Below, piece after piece: positions 1 to 11,000 of a DNA stretch of 64,000 bases. The notes under the pieces were generated by a model. That model saw nothing but the letters and a program-made list of their open reading frames with translations. It was not told the origin of the DNA and made no database searches. Source of the stretch: an uncultured Clostridia bacterium (GTDB lineage Bacteria > Bacillota > Clostridia > Oscillospirales > Acutalibacteraceae); contig CAMAZY010000005.1 of the NCBI GenBank assembly GCA_945863885.1, forward strand, positions 43,618 to 107,617, read 5' to 3'. Positions within the stretch are counted from its first letter, which is position 1. The number at the start of each line of letters is the position of its first letter. The translations under genes and the position numbers were made by a program.

Positions 1-11
1 ACCTTTTTCAT
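1..11 (-). CDS. Possible start of a further gene (partial, cut by window edge)
   Basis: On the minus strand an ATG at 11-9 is followed by Lys-Lys codons, as at the start of many signal peptides. A purine-rich stretch precedes it, but there is no clear GGAGG. It lies about 105 bases after the stop of the large transglutaminase-domain gene and could be the next gene of that operon. Only three codons are visible, so this is a weak call. Confidence 0.22.
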
Positions 12-116
12 GATCTCTTTCTCTCTTTCCTGATTTTTTTCGATTCGGGGCGTCACCGCACTGCGCATCAAAAAGAAACTCTTTTCAAGCGAAATGCGGA
101 CGCCCGTTTGTGTAAA

Positions 117-3100
117 TTATAACTTGTTCATATAGATCGCTATCGTACAAAGCTCATCGCGTACCGAATAGCTGTAGCTTGAACCGATTCTGATATCCGG
201 CTTCAGATTCGCAAACTGAATGATCTCCCGGAATTTTCCGTCGTCAAGAAGCTGTTTTCTGGCGTTGTTGTACGCCGAAGCCGAACCGAATTTGAACGAA
301 AGGTCGTACTTGTTATTCTTTGCACTCTGACAAACAACAGACCGTATCGTATCAAAATCATAATCCTCAAAGTAAAGCCCCTGACGGATATGATAGTTGC
401 ATTTTGTTGCGGTGCATTCCGGAACCGGGAAGTCGGCTTCCGGTGTGTGGGAATCAAGCTTCAGAACCTCTTCGGTCGTGATACAGAAGCAATCGTAGTT
501 GATTGAATCGATCTGAACCTTTTCTTTCTTGGTGTCCGTTCCGTCGCCCCACGTTACGTCAAGATGGTAATAATCACCCTCAAGCTTGATCAGGTTCCAT
601 GCGTGCGTACTGCTTGTGACATAGGTGCATTCGATTCCGCACAGGTTCAGCAGGTACTGCATCGCCTTGGCATAACCGGCGCAGACCGCCTTTTTGTTGA
701 CGAATACGCCGTAGATCGAGCGAAGATCATCGGGCACTTCGGACGACACGGTTTTGGACTTTTGCTTTTCGAGTCCGAGCGTATCGTAATCGACAAGCTT
801 GATAATATTTTCGTAAATCCGGAGCGCAACCTCGTAATCGCTCATGCTGTCGTTTATGGACGACAAGAAAGAACGGATATGGGAATCGATCTCATCACGG
901 CGCTTTTTCGCCTCCCGCTCGGTCATACAATAGGTAAGCTCAAGCTTGTTGACGATATGCGTGTTCGTATCGAAATAGAACGTTGCTCCGTGCTGGAACC
1001 AGAAGATTTCCGGATGGTCTCTTTGAACGTAATCGACGACTTTCTTGATCTGCGAATCGGTCACGGACACTTCGAACGAGTCGATCTGTTCGTCAAAGCT
1101 GTTGACAGCCTGCAAAACCACGTCATACGCTGCCTTTTCCTCATCGTTTAACAAGTTGTACGCATAGCGGGCAAATGTCTCCGGGTCACGTTCAACCGGG
1201 CCTTTGATCGGATCGGTGCCGGTCGGCGTATTCGTGCCGCCGGTCGGTTTTTCACCGTTCGGATCTTCTCCGTTTTCGCCGTTTAAGTCAGGCACAACGA
1301 TCGAGAACGAGCCGCAGTATTGCGGATCAAGCGGCATCGCTACGTTCAAAAACGGGGTCGGTTTTGTGATAACGGTACCCGTTGAAAACGGATAATTGGC
1401 AAGATAGCGCAGGAAGCCCCGTCCGTATTCGTCGTTGCGGTAGCTTGTGATGATTTCCTCACGCTTTGCAAGTTCCGGCTCATTGATCAGATAGGCGTAC
1501 TGAATCTCGACCCATTTGGCCATGCCTTCGTAAATTTCAAGGCGCAGCTTCTTGCCGTACTGCTTGCGGATCGCTTTGTCGTTCCAGTTGACGTACTGCC
1601 AGATATGGGTCAGTTCGTGAGCAATTGTCAGCATCGACGCCATTCTCGGCGAGCCGTTTTCCACATAAAGCTTATACCCGTTTTTATCCTTGATCGCAAC
1701 GCCGAGGACACGGCCGTCGCTCTTCGGCGTCGGAATAAAGGCCTTGCCAAGACGCTTGTGAAGCGTTCTGGAGTTGACCATTTCGACCCGGATTCCGACA
1801 TTGATCTTGATGCCGAAGAAGGACTCCATGTTCCTCTTGACATCCTCAAAGATCTTACGGAATTCCTTTTCGGTCTTGATGGCGGTTCTTCCGCAGCTGA
1901 TACATCTGTCCCGTCCGTCCGTCAGCGTCTCGTACTCAACGCCGTAGATCTCGGCGCCGCAGAAATCGCAGTATCTTGCGTCGGGCTTTCCGGGCTTGAA
2001 GGTCGCTTCAACCTGTTCTGCGATCTTCTTGCCTTCTCTTGCTTGCTTGAGTGAATTGTTTGCAAGCCCCATTTCGGTCAGATAGTCCAGCGTTCCCGCA
2101 AGGTCGATATAGGACGGCTCACTCTGATGACCGAAGAGCATATAATAGCGCTCATGATACGGCTTTTTCCTGGAATCGAAGCCTTCGGTAATGGCTTTTT
2201 CAAGCTCAGCCGAATCCATCACCGTGCTTTTCATCGGAGACTCAACCGCTTCGACTGTTTCTTTTTCAACACCCTCCTGATTGTCTGCACTGTCGTCAGA
2301 CGCATCGGCAGGCTCTTCCGGTTCCGATGCATCCGGATTCTGTACGGGTTCTTCCTTTTCCGGTATCGGGAACTCTTCATTCTGAGTATCCGTATCCTCT
2401 GACGGAATTGCAGGAATTTCGGGAATTACGGGAACTTCCGGATTCTCGGGTACTTCCGGATTTTCGGGTACTTCCGGATTTTCGGGTACTTCCGGATTTT
2501 CAGGTACTTCCGGATTTTCGGGTACCTCCGGATTTTCGGACGGTTGACCGTCCTTTTTCTTTGACTTACGCTTAAACAGACCCTTGAATTTTTCAAACGC
2601 CGTCTTGATCTTCTTGCCGATTTTTGAGAAGAAGCCTTTGATGCCCTTCTTTTCAGGCTCTTCCTCCGGCGGGCCGAAAACAATGTTCGGTTCGGGATCA
2701 ACCGGCGGATTCAGACTGTTTTCGAGTGTCATGGCGTGCCAATCAAGATAGTCATGCATAACGCTGAAAATACGCTGCAAATTTCTTTCAACCGCCACGG
2801 TCAGACCTAAGTCAAGCTGGCTGTCCTCGATAATATAAATGGAGTTCTTGTTGATCTCACACTCTTCCGCATTAAGCGAATAGGTAAAGATTCTGTCTTC
2901 CTGTGAACCATCCAGGAAAGAATCATCGGTGACGGCGCAGATAAACGCCTGATTTTCCGCAAATATTGTTTTGAAAATTTCGTTGAAAAGGACCGTGATC
3001 GTATAGCGGATACTGTCATTGAGCTTTTCGCCGAAATCGGGAAGCTCAATACGGAGAATTTCCTTGTTATAGTAGTTGCGTTCGGGAATCGAGCCTGTTT

Positions 3101-5816
3101 CGCCCTCAAAGCAGATCTTCTTTGCGGTTTCGAAATCGTTATACCGTTCCATCCGGTAGTATCCGTCGGTTTTTACCCGGATATCGGCAAATTCCTTGAT
3201 AACACGAAGTCCGGCGATATTCTGTCGGGCGCCGATCCGGTCTGACGGTTTGATTCCCCGAAGGGTGTACTCTCTGATCTGTCTGTAAGACGGACGTCCG
3301 TTGATGTGGTCCGCCGCACGGCGCAAAAGAATTTGTCCGTCAGCGGTCAGATACTGCATCTCATAATACTTGCCGGCGAACGTAAAGAACTGTCCGGGCA
3401 GGTATTTTTGATAAATGTGTCCGCTCAGCTCTGCGCCGAGATAATAGCTTTCGCCCTTTTCATCCTCGGCAATATAGGCTGCGGAACGAAGCTCGGATAC
3501 ACAGTGGGCCAGAAATTCAGGGTCGGAGATCGAATACATGGTCTCCATTTGTCCGTTCTTGATATTGAACGATTCGGAAACCTCTATCAGATCGTGATTC
3601 CACTGCAGCATGCCGAAATTGATGTATTCGTAATAGACGGAGTTAACGGCATGTTCATACTCATCAGGCAGCCGTAAAATCTTGGCGACCGGAGAGTAGC
3701 AGACAAAAAGCTCATACCAAAGCTGCTTTTTCAGATCAAACACATGAATGCCGAGAAGAGACAGCTCTTTTTCGAGAACCTTTGCATTAACGGGGAACGT
3801 GCTCATCATCAGGATCAGACGCAGAATCGTATTGCGGTTGCTTCTTGTGTAATCGGCAACGATATACGGAATCGCTTTTGCGTCGGTTTCAAAAATCGAG
3901 GCGTTGTCCGCCATATAATCCTTTAACAGATAATCGGACGAAATCACGTTGATGAAGCCCTGCTGTGTTGTTCTTGTCGAAAAGTTACGCAGGATTTCGA
4001 ACATATTGAACGCTTCGTCTTCAACCGTCATATAATTGTTCTTTTTGACCTCAGCGCTCCAGAGGTTCGGGCTTGTCGAAAAGAATTCGTCCATTGCCTC
4101 CTGCCCGGTCGGCAGTCCGGCATATTTCGTAAGATCGTAATAATACTGCTTGTCAATCCATTTAATGTCGGTTACGGGGAAGGCCTCGCCGGCGTACCAT
4201 TCGGTTTTCGCAACCTGGTTTTTCAAAGCGGCGAAAGACAGCTCCGTTCCGAGACCGAGATATCGTGAAATGTTCGGTACCAGTCGGTGGTGAAGATATT
4301 CTCCGTCCGCCTCCCAGCACATATAAGAAGAAGTTCCTCTGTGCTTTTCGGTTGCGGAAACCTGCGTGATGCTGGTCATCAGAACGTGAGACATGGCATC
4401 GACAAGTCCGTCACAGTTTTTATCGCAAAGACAGTAAACGATTTCCTTGTCCTCATCGGTCTTGCATTTTTTTACAAGAAGGTTCAGACCGATCTGAGCG
4501 GTCGAAAGAAGCTTCGACGGTTCAAGAATCACGAAAAAGCCGACCTGCTCCAAAAACTCCGCATTGGCTTCATGAAGCCTGATGTCGAGAACGTCGGATC
4601 GTGTGATGATTCCGATATCAAGCTCGGACGGCTCTTTTCCGAGAACGCCGATATTCCACAGCGACGGAATATTGGTGACGGATTCGATTCCTTTTTCAAG
4701 CCACGCTTTTACGTCCTGTTCCACCGAATGTCTGCCGAGCACAACAAGCACCTTGCGGTGGCTGAGCAAGCAGCGGTTCATCGGATAAAATGCATACGGA
4801 ATCAGATCGTTATAAAACGGATTGTTGAACAGAATGCTCTTTCCGTTGAGCATCTCGAGTGACGAAAACAGGTAATTGTGGTCAATCTTGACGCCTGTTG
4901 CGTTGAGCGCTCTTATGTATTCGGAAAAGGTAACGATTTTCTGGTCTTCACTGTTTTCGAGCCGGCGGATCACTTCGTCGGTCGTGATGTCGTTTGCAAG
5001 AGCGTTATTGATGCTCGTGTTTTCCGTAAGAAGCTTGTCGCCGAATACTGAGCGTAAAAACTTTCTTAAAAGAGAATAGTTTACCGTACGGTAAGCGTCC
5101 TCGTCCTCGCCCAATATATCGGAAGCATACTCACGCTTTGTCGTTCCGTCAAGATAGAAATATAGCTCTCCGAGAATGATAATTCCGAATACGGGGTAAT
5201 ACATCGACCGGAACAGCTGTTCATTATAAAACTTATAGCTGATCAGCATCAGCGCCGAGGACAGACATACGCTTGCAAAGTAAAAGACCTTCAGCATACT
5301 GCGAACCTGAGAAAAATTGTCCTTCAGGCACCATCTTCCTCTTTCGACGAAGTATTCGTAAAAATTGCCTGCTACTTTTGCGTGCAGTTCGCTGTCGAGC
5401 TTGACAGCCGCAGACATGATCTTAATACAAAACTTCTTGAGTATCAGATAGACAAAAATGATAACCGCATTTGCGATAAAAAAGATCCAGAAGCTGAGCG
5501 TCAGACCGTCAAGCATTGCCTTGACGCCGTCCGAAAGCTGAAGAAGCAGTGACTCAAGCTTATCCGGCATCCACGATACATTCGCCAAAGAGGCGATCCA
5601 GATCGGAATATTTTTTATCAGCGTCAGCAGCCATTGATTGATACGATTCATCAAAAACATCGCAACAACCGTATACACCGGGGCGATGACCGGCATAGCA
5701 AACTGCTTGCTTCTGTCTGTTTTCGGCAAATTGACTTTTGCGCTTGAAATGCACAAAATGACAAAGGGAAGAATTGCCAGCAGCATTTTCAGAATTAAAA
5801 CAATGGTATCAATCAT
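117..5816 (-). CDS. Giant membrane protein with zinc ribbon, DA1-like metallopeptidase and transglutaminase-like domain
   Basis: 1899 residues; last complete gene of the VWA/tubulin operon. About five hydrophobic segments lie in residues 1-225, then a long cytosolic-type region (about 230-1080) of no family I recognise; parts around 320-460 look faintly like a degenerate SF2 helicase core without Walker motifs. A Lys-rich stretch and six PENPEV-type hexapeptides (about 1092-1130) form a linker. Next come a CxxC...CxxC zinc ribbon (about 1282-1308) and an HELTH zinc-protease motif (about 1398) followed by EGMAKWVE, the arrangement of LIM-DA1 peptidases. The C-terminus has a transglutaminase-like triad: Cys in AVCAGYA (about 1711), His in THAWN (about 1737) and Asp in HLDVTW (about 1749). 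The start ATG overlaps the previous stop by 8 bases behind a GGGAGG site, so translation is probably coupled. Coding is certain; domain names are inferred from motifs, and substrate is unknown. Confidence 0.9.
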   Translation of the reverse strand: MIDTIVLILKMLLAILPFVILCISSAKVNLPKTDRSKQFAMPVIAPVYTVVAMFLMNRINQWLLTLIKNIPIWIASLANVSWMPDKLESLLLQLSDGVKAMLDGLTLSFWIFFIANAVIIFVYLILKKFCIKIMSAAVKLDSELHAKVAGNFYEYFVERGRWCLKDNFSQVRSMLKVFYFASVCLSSALMLISYKFYNEQLFRSMYYPVFGIIILGELYFYLDGTTKREYASDILGEDEDAYRTVNYSLLRKFLRSVFGDKLLTENTSINNALANDITTDEVIRRLENSEDQKIVTFSEYIRALNATGVKIDHNYLFSSLEMLNGKSILFNNPFYNDLIPYAFYPMNRCLLSHRKVLVVLGRHSVEQDVKAWLEKGIESVTNIPSLWNIGVLGKEPSELDIGIITRSDVLDIRLHEANAEFLEQVGFFVILEPSKLLSTAQIGLNLLVKKCKTDEDKEIVYCLCDKNCDGLVDAMSHVLMTSITQVSATEKHRGTSSYMCWEADGEYLHHRLVPNISRYLGLGTELSFAALKNQVAKTEWYAGEAFPVTDIKWIDKQYYYDLTKYAGLPTGQEAMDEFFSTSPNLWSAEVKKNNYMTVEDEAFNMFEILRNFSTRTTQQGFINVISSDYLLKDYMADNASIFETDAKAIPYIVADYTRSNRNTILRLILMMSTFPVNAKVLEKELSLLGIHVFDLKKQLWYELFVCYSPVAKILRLPDEYEHAVNSVYYEYINFGMLQWNHDLIEVSESFNIKNGQMETMYSISDPEFLAHCVSELRSAAYIAEDEKGESYYLGAELSGHIYQKYLPGQFFTFAGKYYEMQYLTADGQILLRRAADHINGRPSYRQIREYTLRGIKPSDRIGARQNIAGLRVIKEFADIRVKTDGYYRMERYNDFETAKKICFEGETGSIPERNYYNKEILRIELPDFGEKLNDSIRYTITVLFNEIFKTIFAENQAFICAVTDDSFLDGSQEDRIFTYSLNAEECEINKNSIYIIEDSQLDLGLTVAVERNLQRIFSVMHDYLDWHAMTLENSLNPPVDPEPNIVFGPPEEEPEKKGIKGFFSKIGKKIKTAFEKFKGLFKRKSKKKDGQPSENPEVPENPEVPENPEVPENPEVPENPEVPENPEVPVIPEIPAIPSEDTDTQNEEFPIPEKEEPVQNPDASEPEEPADASDDSADNQEGVEKETVEAVESPMKSTVMDSAELEKAITEGFDSRKKPYHERYYMLFGHQSEPSYIDLAGTLDYLTEMGLANNSLKQAREGKKIAEQVEATFKPGKPDARYCDFCGAEIYGVEYETLTDGRDRCISCGRTAIKTEKEFRKIFEDVKRNMESFFGIKINVGIRVEMVNSRTLHKRLGKAFIPTPKSDGRVLGVAIKDKNGYKLYVENGSPRMASMLTIAHELTHIWQYVNWNDKAIRKQYGKKLRLEIYEGMAKWVEIQYAYLINEPELAKREEIITSYRNDEYGRGFLRYLANYPFSTGTVITKPTPFLNVAMPLDPQYCGSFSIVVPDLNGENGEDPNGEKPTGGTNTPTGTDPIKGPVERDPETFARYAYNLLNDEEKAAYDVVLQAVNSFDEQIDSFEVSVTDSQIKKVVDYVQRDHPEIFWFQHGATFYFDTNTHIVNKLELTYCMTEREAKKRRDEIDSHIRSFLSSINDSMSDYEVALRIYENIIKLVDYDTLGLEKQKSKTVSSEVPDDLRSIYGVFVNKKAVCAGYAKAMQYLLNLCGIECTYVTSSTHAWNLIKLEGDYYHLDVTWGDGTDTKKEKVQIDSINYDCFCITTEEVLKLDSHTPEADFPVPECTATKCNYHIRQGLYFEDYDFDTIRSVVCQSAKNNKYDLSFKFGSASAYNNARKQLLDDGKFREIIQFANLKPDIRIGSSYSYSVRDELCTIAIYMNKL
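2434..2541 (-). repeat. 18-bp tandem repeat inside the giant membrane protein gene
   Basis: Six head-to-tail 18-bp units (2434, 2452, 2470, 2488, 2506, 2524) encode Pro-Glu-Asn-Pro-Glu-Val hexapeptides on the minus strand. Units differ by only one or two bases, which implies recent slippage expansion. The Pro/Glu-rich stretch probably forms an extended spacer between the membrane/cytosolic half and the zinc ribbon-peptidase-transglutaminase half. Confidence 0.95.
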
Positions 5817-8025
5817 ATAATTCCTCCCTCGTCAACGTTATCGAATCCACATAATCAACCGGAACCGTGATTTCATTTCCCGGCTGACAATACTCGATCT
5901 TCTTGATCGAAAGAAGACTCGGCATCGAATACTCATAATCCTTCATGACCGTAAAATCGAAATCGTAAGGGTCACATTCCTTAACGGTGATTTTTCGAAA
6001 GTCGATATATTTCGAGAACATATCGCTTACGGTTTTGATCTGTTCGTCAATTTTCAGATTATGATACGACAGGATTCTTTTGATCCGGGAAACCGCTGAT
6101 TCCCTCTTTTTCAAAACCGAGAATTCACGCATAACATTGCACGCGCTGCTCAGGTATTTTGAGAACTGCGAAAGACCGCCCATGATCGTCCGGCAGATTC
6201 CGCTCATAACATAATTAAAATGCTTGAACCGATTGATCAGCTTTTTCCGTAAAACGAAAAGATAGAAAAAGCCCACAGCCGAAAAAGCGGCTATCGTAAT
6301 TCCCGTCATCAGAAGCGAACAGGTGACGGATTTTACTGTGTTGAGATTGCTGAAAATCAAAGGCAGAAAGCCGACGAGATAAGCGAGCGCGGAAAAAAGG
6401 AAAACATATCCGGTCTTTTTCTTCGTCATTCTCTTTGAAATTTCCCGCCGGATCTCCTTATCCGCCTGCTGAATCTGCTCGTTATAGTTCTTTACGTCAA
6501 ATATCTGAGAAGTAACCGTACCGACCATTTTCTGCTCTTCTTCAAGCAACCGGTAGCCGACGTCCTCCGCCTGCGTTTCGCTTAAAATCAAAGCACGGTC
6601 GTCATCAATACTGTTATTTTTGTGAAAGCCTTCGGAAACGGCGGTTTTGACCGCACGCCGCGGCTCTCTGAGATACTTGACAAATTTTTTGGTAATATCT
6701 CTGTACTGCCCTGACCAATAGACGTCCTCATGCTTCGGCGTATCCGTTGCAAGACCGATATCTTTATACTGTGCATAAAGCTCATTCTCTTTGTTCGGAT
6801 CTTTGATTTCAACCGGTATCGTGATATCCGATTCAAAAAGCCGCTGCGCCGTTTTGTCATCGATCGAAGTCTCGTGCTCATTATCGAGGGCACGTTCGAT
6901 ATCTTTCAGATGCAGTTGGGTCGACTTGAGCTTGCTGATATACGTTTCACAGATTCTTGATATCATGCTGTCGTCGAAATCAATATCCGTACGGTATACG
7001 CGTCCGGGATTGACGACGCCTTTGGGCAAGGCGTAGTTTGCGATAATAAGCAGCACACACATCAGCTTGATCCGGTCAAACTTATACTGCTTATGATCCT
7101 TGGGCAAAACGTCAAACAAAAGAAACTTCAACTTTTCATTATATAAATTGAAGTCGGCAAACCGGGAAGAAGAACTTTCATCTCGGTTTTTCCATTTGAC
7201 GTCCTGCTCCGAATTTTCGAAGTCAAATGTTCTGGGTGCAAGGCAAATAATCTGCGCAGGCAATTTATCTTTCATGGAAAAGTCGGCCGTCACGGTATTG
7301 AGCAAATATGCCTTCTTTGTGTTTTCAATCAGGCATTCCGTATATTCGGGATCGCAATATACCGGATCGTTGCCGATAAACTTCACGAACTCAGCAATTC
7401 CGGTATCGGGAATCAGTCCGGCGATTCCCGATACGTCCTTGTTTTTCACAAATTCAATTAAAGAGTCAATGTCATCTTCTTTAACGAACCGTAACAGTTC
7501 CTGTCGCTGAAACTTTTCAAGCCGTCCCGTCACTTCACTGACATTTACCGCCTCAAGCTGACGTTTGAGCATAAACTCAAAAATCCCCGTCGTTCCCGAA
7601 ACGATATTCTCGAATTCCGTACCGTCCGAAATGACGGATTTCAGATTCGGGACTTCGCACAAAGCGGTCGTCAACTTTACAAGCGGATTCAAAACGGCTT
7701 TTTCGTATGAGGAAAACCGGTTCACCCGCCGCGTTTCGTAATACGCGCCATCCTTTTGTTCCTCGCTGTAAAAAGGCTCTTGATACATCGTATAGTCAAA
7801 AGGATTGAGACGGTTACGGTCTTCGTCATACAAAATCACTGCGCGCCATTCGCTCTTGTATTCAATTAAATCATAAAGCTGCGGAACCATTAAATCCAGT
7901 GTGTCAGCATACTTGTGCCATTCGCAAAACGCCACTTTCTCGTTGTTAAGCAGCGGACCGAAAAACATTTTTGTTTCTTCGAAGAGTTTAATCGTTTCTT
8001 TTTCGGCAAATATTACCGTAAACAT
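5809..8025 (-). CDS. Unknown two-TM protein of the VWA/tubulin operon
   Basis: 738 residues of no family I recognise. The N-terminal 100 residues look like a compact alpha/beta domain (it opens MFTVIFAEKE). A mostly helical middle follows, then two adjacent hydrophobic segments at roughly residues 560-615, then a basic helical segment and an acidic C-terminus. The two close TM segments suggest a hairpin anchor with both large domains in the cytosol. It starts 34 bases after the tubulin-like gene behind a GGGAGGG site and overlaps the next gene by 8 bases, so the four genes are very likely one transcript. It could be a membrane adaptor between the tubulin-like filament and the large peptidase/transglutaminase protein; that role is inferred from position only. 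Confidence 0.9.
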   Translation of the reverse strand: MFTVIFAEKETIKLFEETKMFFGPLLNNEKVAFCEWHKYADTLDLMVPQLYDLIEYKSEWRAVILYDEDRNRLNPFDYTMYQEPFYSEEQKDGAYYETRRVNRFSSYEKAVLNPLVKLTTALCEVPNLKSVISDGTEFENIVSGTTGIFEFMLKRQLEAVNVSEVTGRLEKFQRQELLRFVKEDDIDSLIEFVKNKDVSGIAGLIPDTGIAEFVKFIGNDPVYCDPEYTECLIENTKKAYLLNTVTADFSMKDKLPAQIICLAPRTFDFENSEQDVKWKNRDESSSSRFADFNLYNEKLKFLLFDVLPKDHKQYKFDRIKLMCVLLIIANYALPKGVVNPGRVYRTDIDFDDSMISRICETYISKLKSTQLHLKDIERALDNEHETSIDDKTAQRLFESDITIPVEIKDPNKENELYAQYKDIGLATDTPKHEDVYWSGQYRDITKKFVKYLREPRRAVKTAVSEGFHKNNSIDDDRALILSETQAEDVGYRLLEEEQKMVGTVTSQIFDVKNYNEQIQQADKEIRREISKRMTKKKTGYVFLFSALAYLVGFLPLIFSNLNTVKSVTCSLLMTGITIAAFSAVGFFYLFVLRKKLINRFKHFNYVMSGICRTIMGGLSQFSKYLSSACNVMREFSVLKKRESAVSRIKRILSYHNLKIDEQIKTVSDMFSKYIDFRKITVKECDPYDFDFTVMKDYEYSMPSLLSIKKIEYCQPGNEITVPVDYVDSITLTREELYD

Positions 8026-8059
8026 TCCATAACCCTCCCTTGAAAACTCAGTTCAAATC

Positions 8060-11000
8060 TTATTTAATAAGAGCTTTCAGTTCATCGATCGTCTTGTCGC
8101 ACTCATATGTATTGAGCTTCTTGAGCTTGTTGCTGACCTTTCGTAATACCATATTGACAACACGGTTGTCGATGATATCGGTATTCTTTCTCATGGCGTC
8201 GTTCTCATTATATGCGTCGTTTTTGAAGTTATCGATAAACAGTCTGAACTGTTTTTCAAGTCTTTCGGCAAGGAAAGGCTCTCGATCTACTTCCTGCTCA
8301 TACTTGCAGATTTCATTTTCCATTACGGAAATGACGCTGTCGATCATGATGGAAAGCTCGTTGTCGTCCATCTTTGAGCGGGGAAGAGAATTGTAATAGC
8401 AAAGAGGAATTTCAAAAACACTGGTCGGGGCCGGATGTCCGTCGCCGATTCTGAAGGTTTCGATATCACGTACGAAAGCGCTTTCAACGTATCTGCGGTT
8501 GCTGTCGATATCGAAAGTACAACGTTCCTTCTGCATTCTGTAGATGCTTTCAACGGAAGCCCTGTCTCTGTAAAGCGCATCGAGAACCTCATAGAACTCA
8601 TCACACTCGGTGTTATTCGATACGATCAGAGCCGTTCTGTCACCCTCGGTATCCTCAAGGGCAAAGATACGCTTCTTTGCGTCATATCTTGATGACGGAT
8701 GCGTAATGATCATTCCGTGAACGATACCGTAAATCAAAGCGGAATGGATCTTGACCATCTCTTTATAATGAGCGTCAAGAGAGATTTCCGGCATTTCGGT
8801 AAGAGAATCCCAACGCTTATCGATGTGAAGCGAGATCGCTGCGCTCTTCGTTGAATCGGGGCCGATCTTCTTGACGTAATCGTGATAGGCCTTATAATAT
8901 ATACCGGCTTCCTCATTATACTGGCTGTCGTCCTTGCATTCTTCGGGGCTCTTGAAGCGGGAAAGCATATCCGGCGTAATGTTATAAAGAGCATTGAAGA
9001 AATGCAACTCATATTTTGAAACCGTATTTGTTCCCGTAGCCTTAATGTTGAACGGCTGGACAAGGGACTTGATGTCGATGTTGCGAAGCTGGTCAAGCTT
9101 ACTGTTATAGGCGCAGAGGTTGACCGTTCTCGGCTCATTGAAATTCGAGAATCCGATGCCCGGAGATGCAAGCTTGTAACCAAATTTAAACTTATCTCTG
9201 AGGTAATCGGTTCTCTGCGAATCGGAAATTTCGGGTGCAAATACGATTTCGTTGTCATCTGCTCTTTCAATGGCTTTAAAGTATTCTTTAAACTCCAGTT
9301 CCTGAGCAATTGCAGATACGATGTTGATGTTCAATATCTCATCATTTTCATCACGAACGGCATCTTTAAAATATCCGATCAGAACATTGTCAAAAATATC
9401 AACTCTCGGCTTTGCCATTGTCGGGTCATACGAACTCACTCTGACGATTTCTGCATTTTCCTTGATCGAGTCAAAAATAACTTCGCACAAGTCTCCCGGA
9501 AGCATCAACTCATTGCCTGTGGTGGGACAAACCTGAACCAATCTGTCAAGACACTTGCGATCCGCACATACATAAGCAACACTGTTGCCTTCTCTGAACT
9601 TAAGCTTTTCAACAATTTCGTCCTGTGCCTTTGCAAGAAGAAGAACCTTGGTTTCAAGAGAAGCATACAGCTTTTCAAATTCTATACAAAGCTGTTTGAT
9701 ATATTCTTTACCAACTTTATATGCGGCTTCTTTCATGCATAAGTCACGATACTTTTTAACCGCTTTTGCATAGCCGGGAAATACCTCGTTTAATTTATCC
9801 CAGAGAGCCTTATAGCCGCCGCGCTTTTCAAAGAAAGATGGTTCATTATTTTCAAGCTTACAAACACTGTCAATATTGCATTCCTGTGTCTTTGACGTAA
9901 AGCCGCCGCGGACGTCGAAGAAATCAGGATCGTTTGCATTCGGAGAATATTTATCCAAAGATTTGGTTGCAGCATCAATACCGGATTTTGCCGATGTATA
10001 GCCTTTTTCAAATTCTTCTTTCAGCACATAAAGCATATAACGCATGGCGTTCGGATGCATCGCTCCGTCAAATCCCTGAAGCAGATGTTCAACATGGAAC
10101 GGCAAGATCTGACCCGAGTTTTTCATAGACGGCGCATCATAAAGAATCGAACTTGCAGCCGATTTGGCTCTAAGTGCAGCTGAATTCTTCACCAAGCTTT
10201 CATAATTTCTGATCAGCTTGAGATTTTCCTCCGCATGTCCCCTTAAATTATCATCGCCCTCATAATCTCTGTCGTCTCTTTCAAGCTCATCAACTTTGAT
10301 TCTGAGCTCCGAATCGACCCTTGCAAAAGCCCGATTGATTTCCGCATTAAATGCCGAAAAATAGGTGTTGACTCTGGCTCTGACTTCATCGGAAATTTCA
10401 TCAATAGAGGTTGCAATTGCTCCTTTAATTTCGTTATCAAATCTTGCTTTACCGTCATTTACTTTATTGACGTATACATCACCACGCTCCGGAGCAGGAT
10501 CAAGAGTGGTGGCACGTTTCTTTTTAAACTCGGCATATTCCTTTTCATATGCCTTGTCATACTTGAGCCATTCTCCGACTGTATCGCCCGTTCCGATACA
10601 CGAAATTGCTCTTGAATAAGCGATATAGTCTACAATATCCTCATACGGATATTTCAGAACCGAAGCACCGATTCCGCCGAAACGGTTACGACCGAGATTG
10701 TCCTCATTTGAAAACTCTTTGATAATGTTGTCTTCAATACCGAAAGCATCTGCCTGCATCGGTCCGATATTCTGCTCATAAAGGCTCTGGGCAGCAAAGT
10801 CCTTATACTGATCGAGCGTCTGCATGCTTTCCTGACTCTGATCAACACGGTCAAGAAGGAAGCAGAAGTCATACGGAAGCCCTTCCAGTCTGTCAACGCC
10901 CTGTGCAATATTCGGAACATCAATATGCAGATCTTTATATCTTTCAAGATCCTTGCGGACGCCGCAGAAGCCGCTGGCCTTGATCATGAAAGCATTGATT

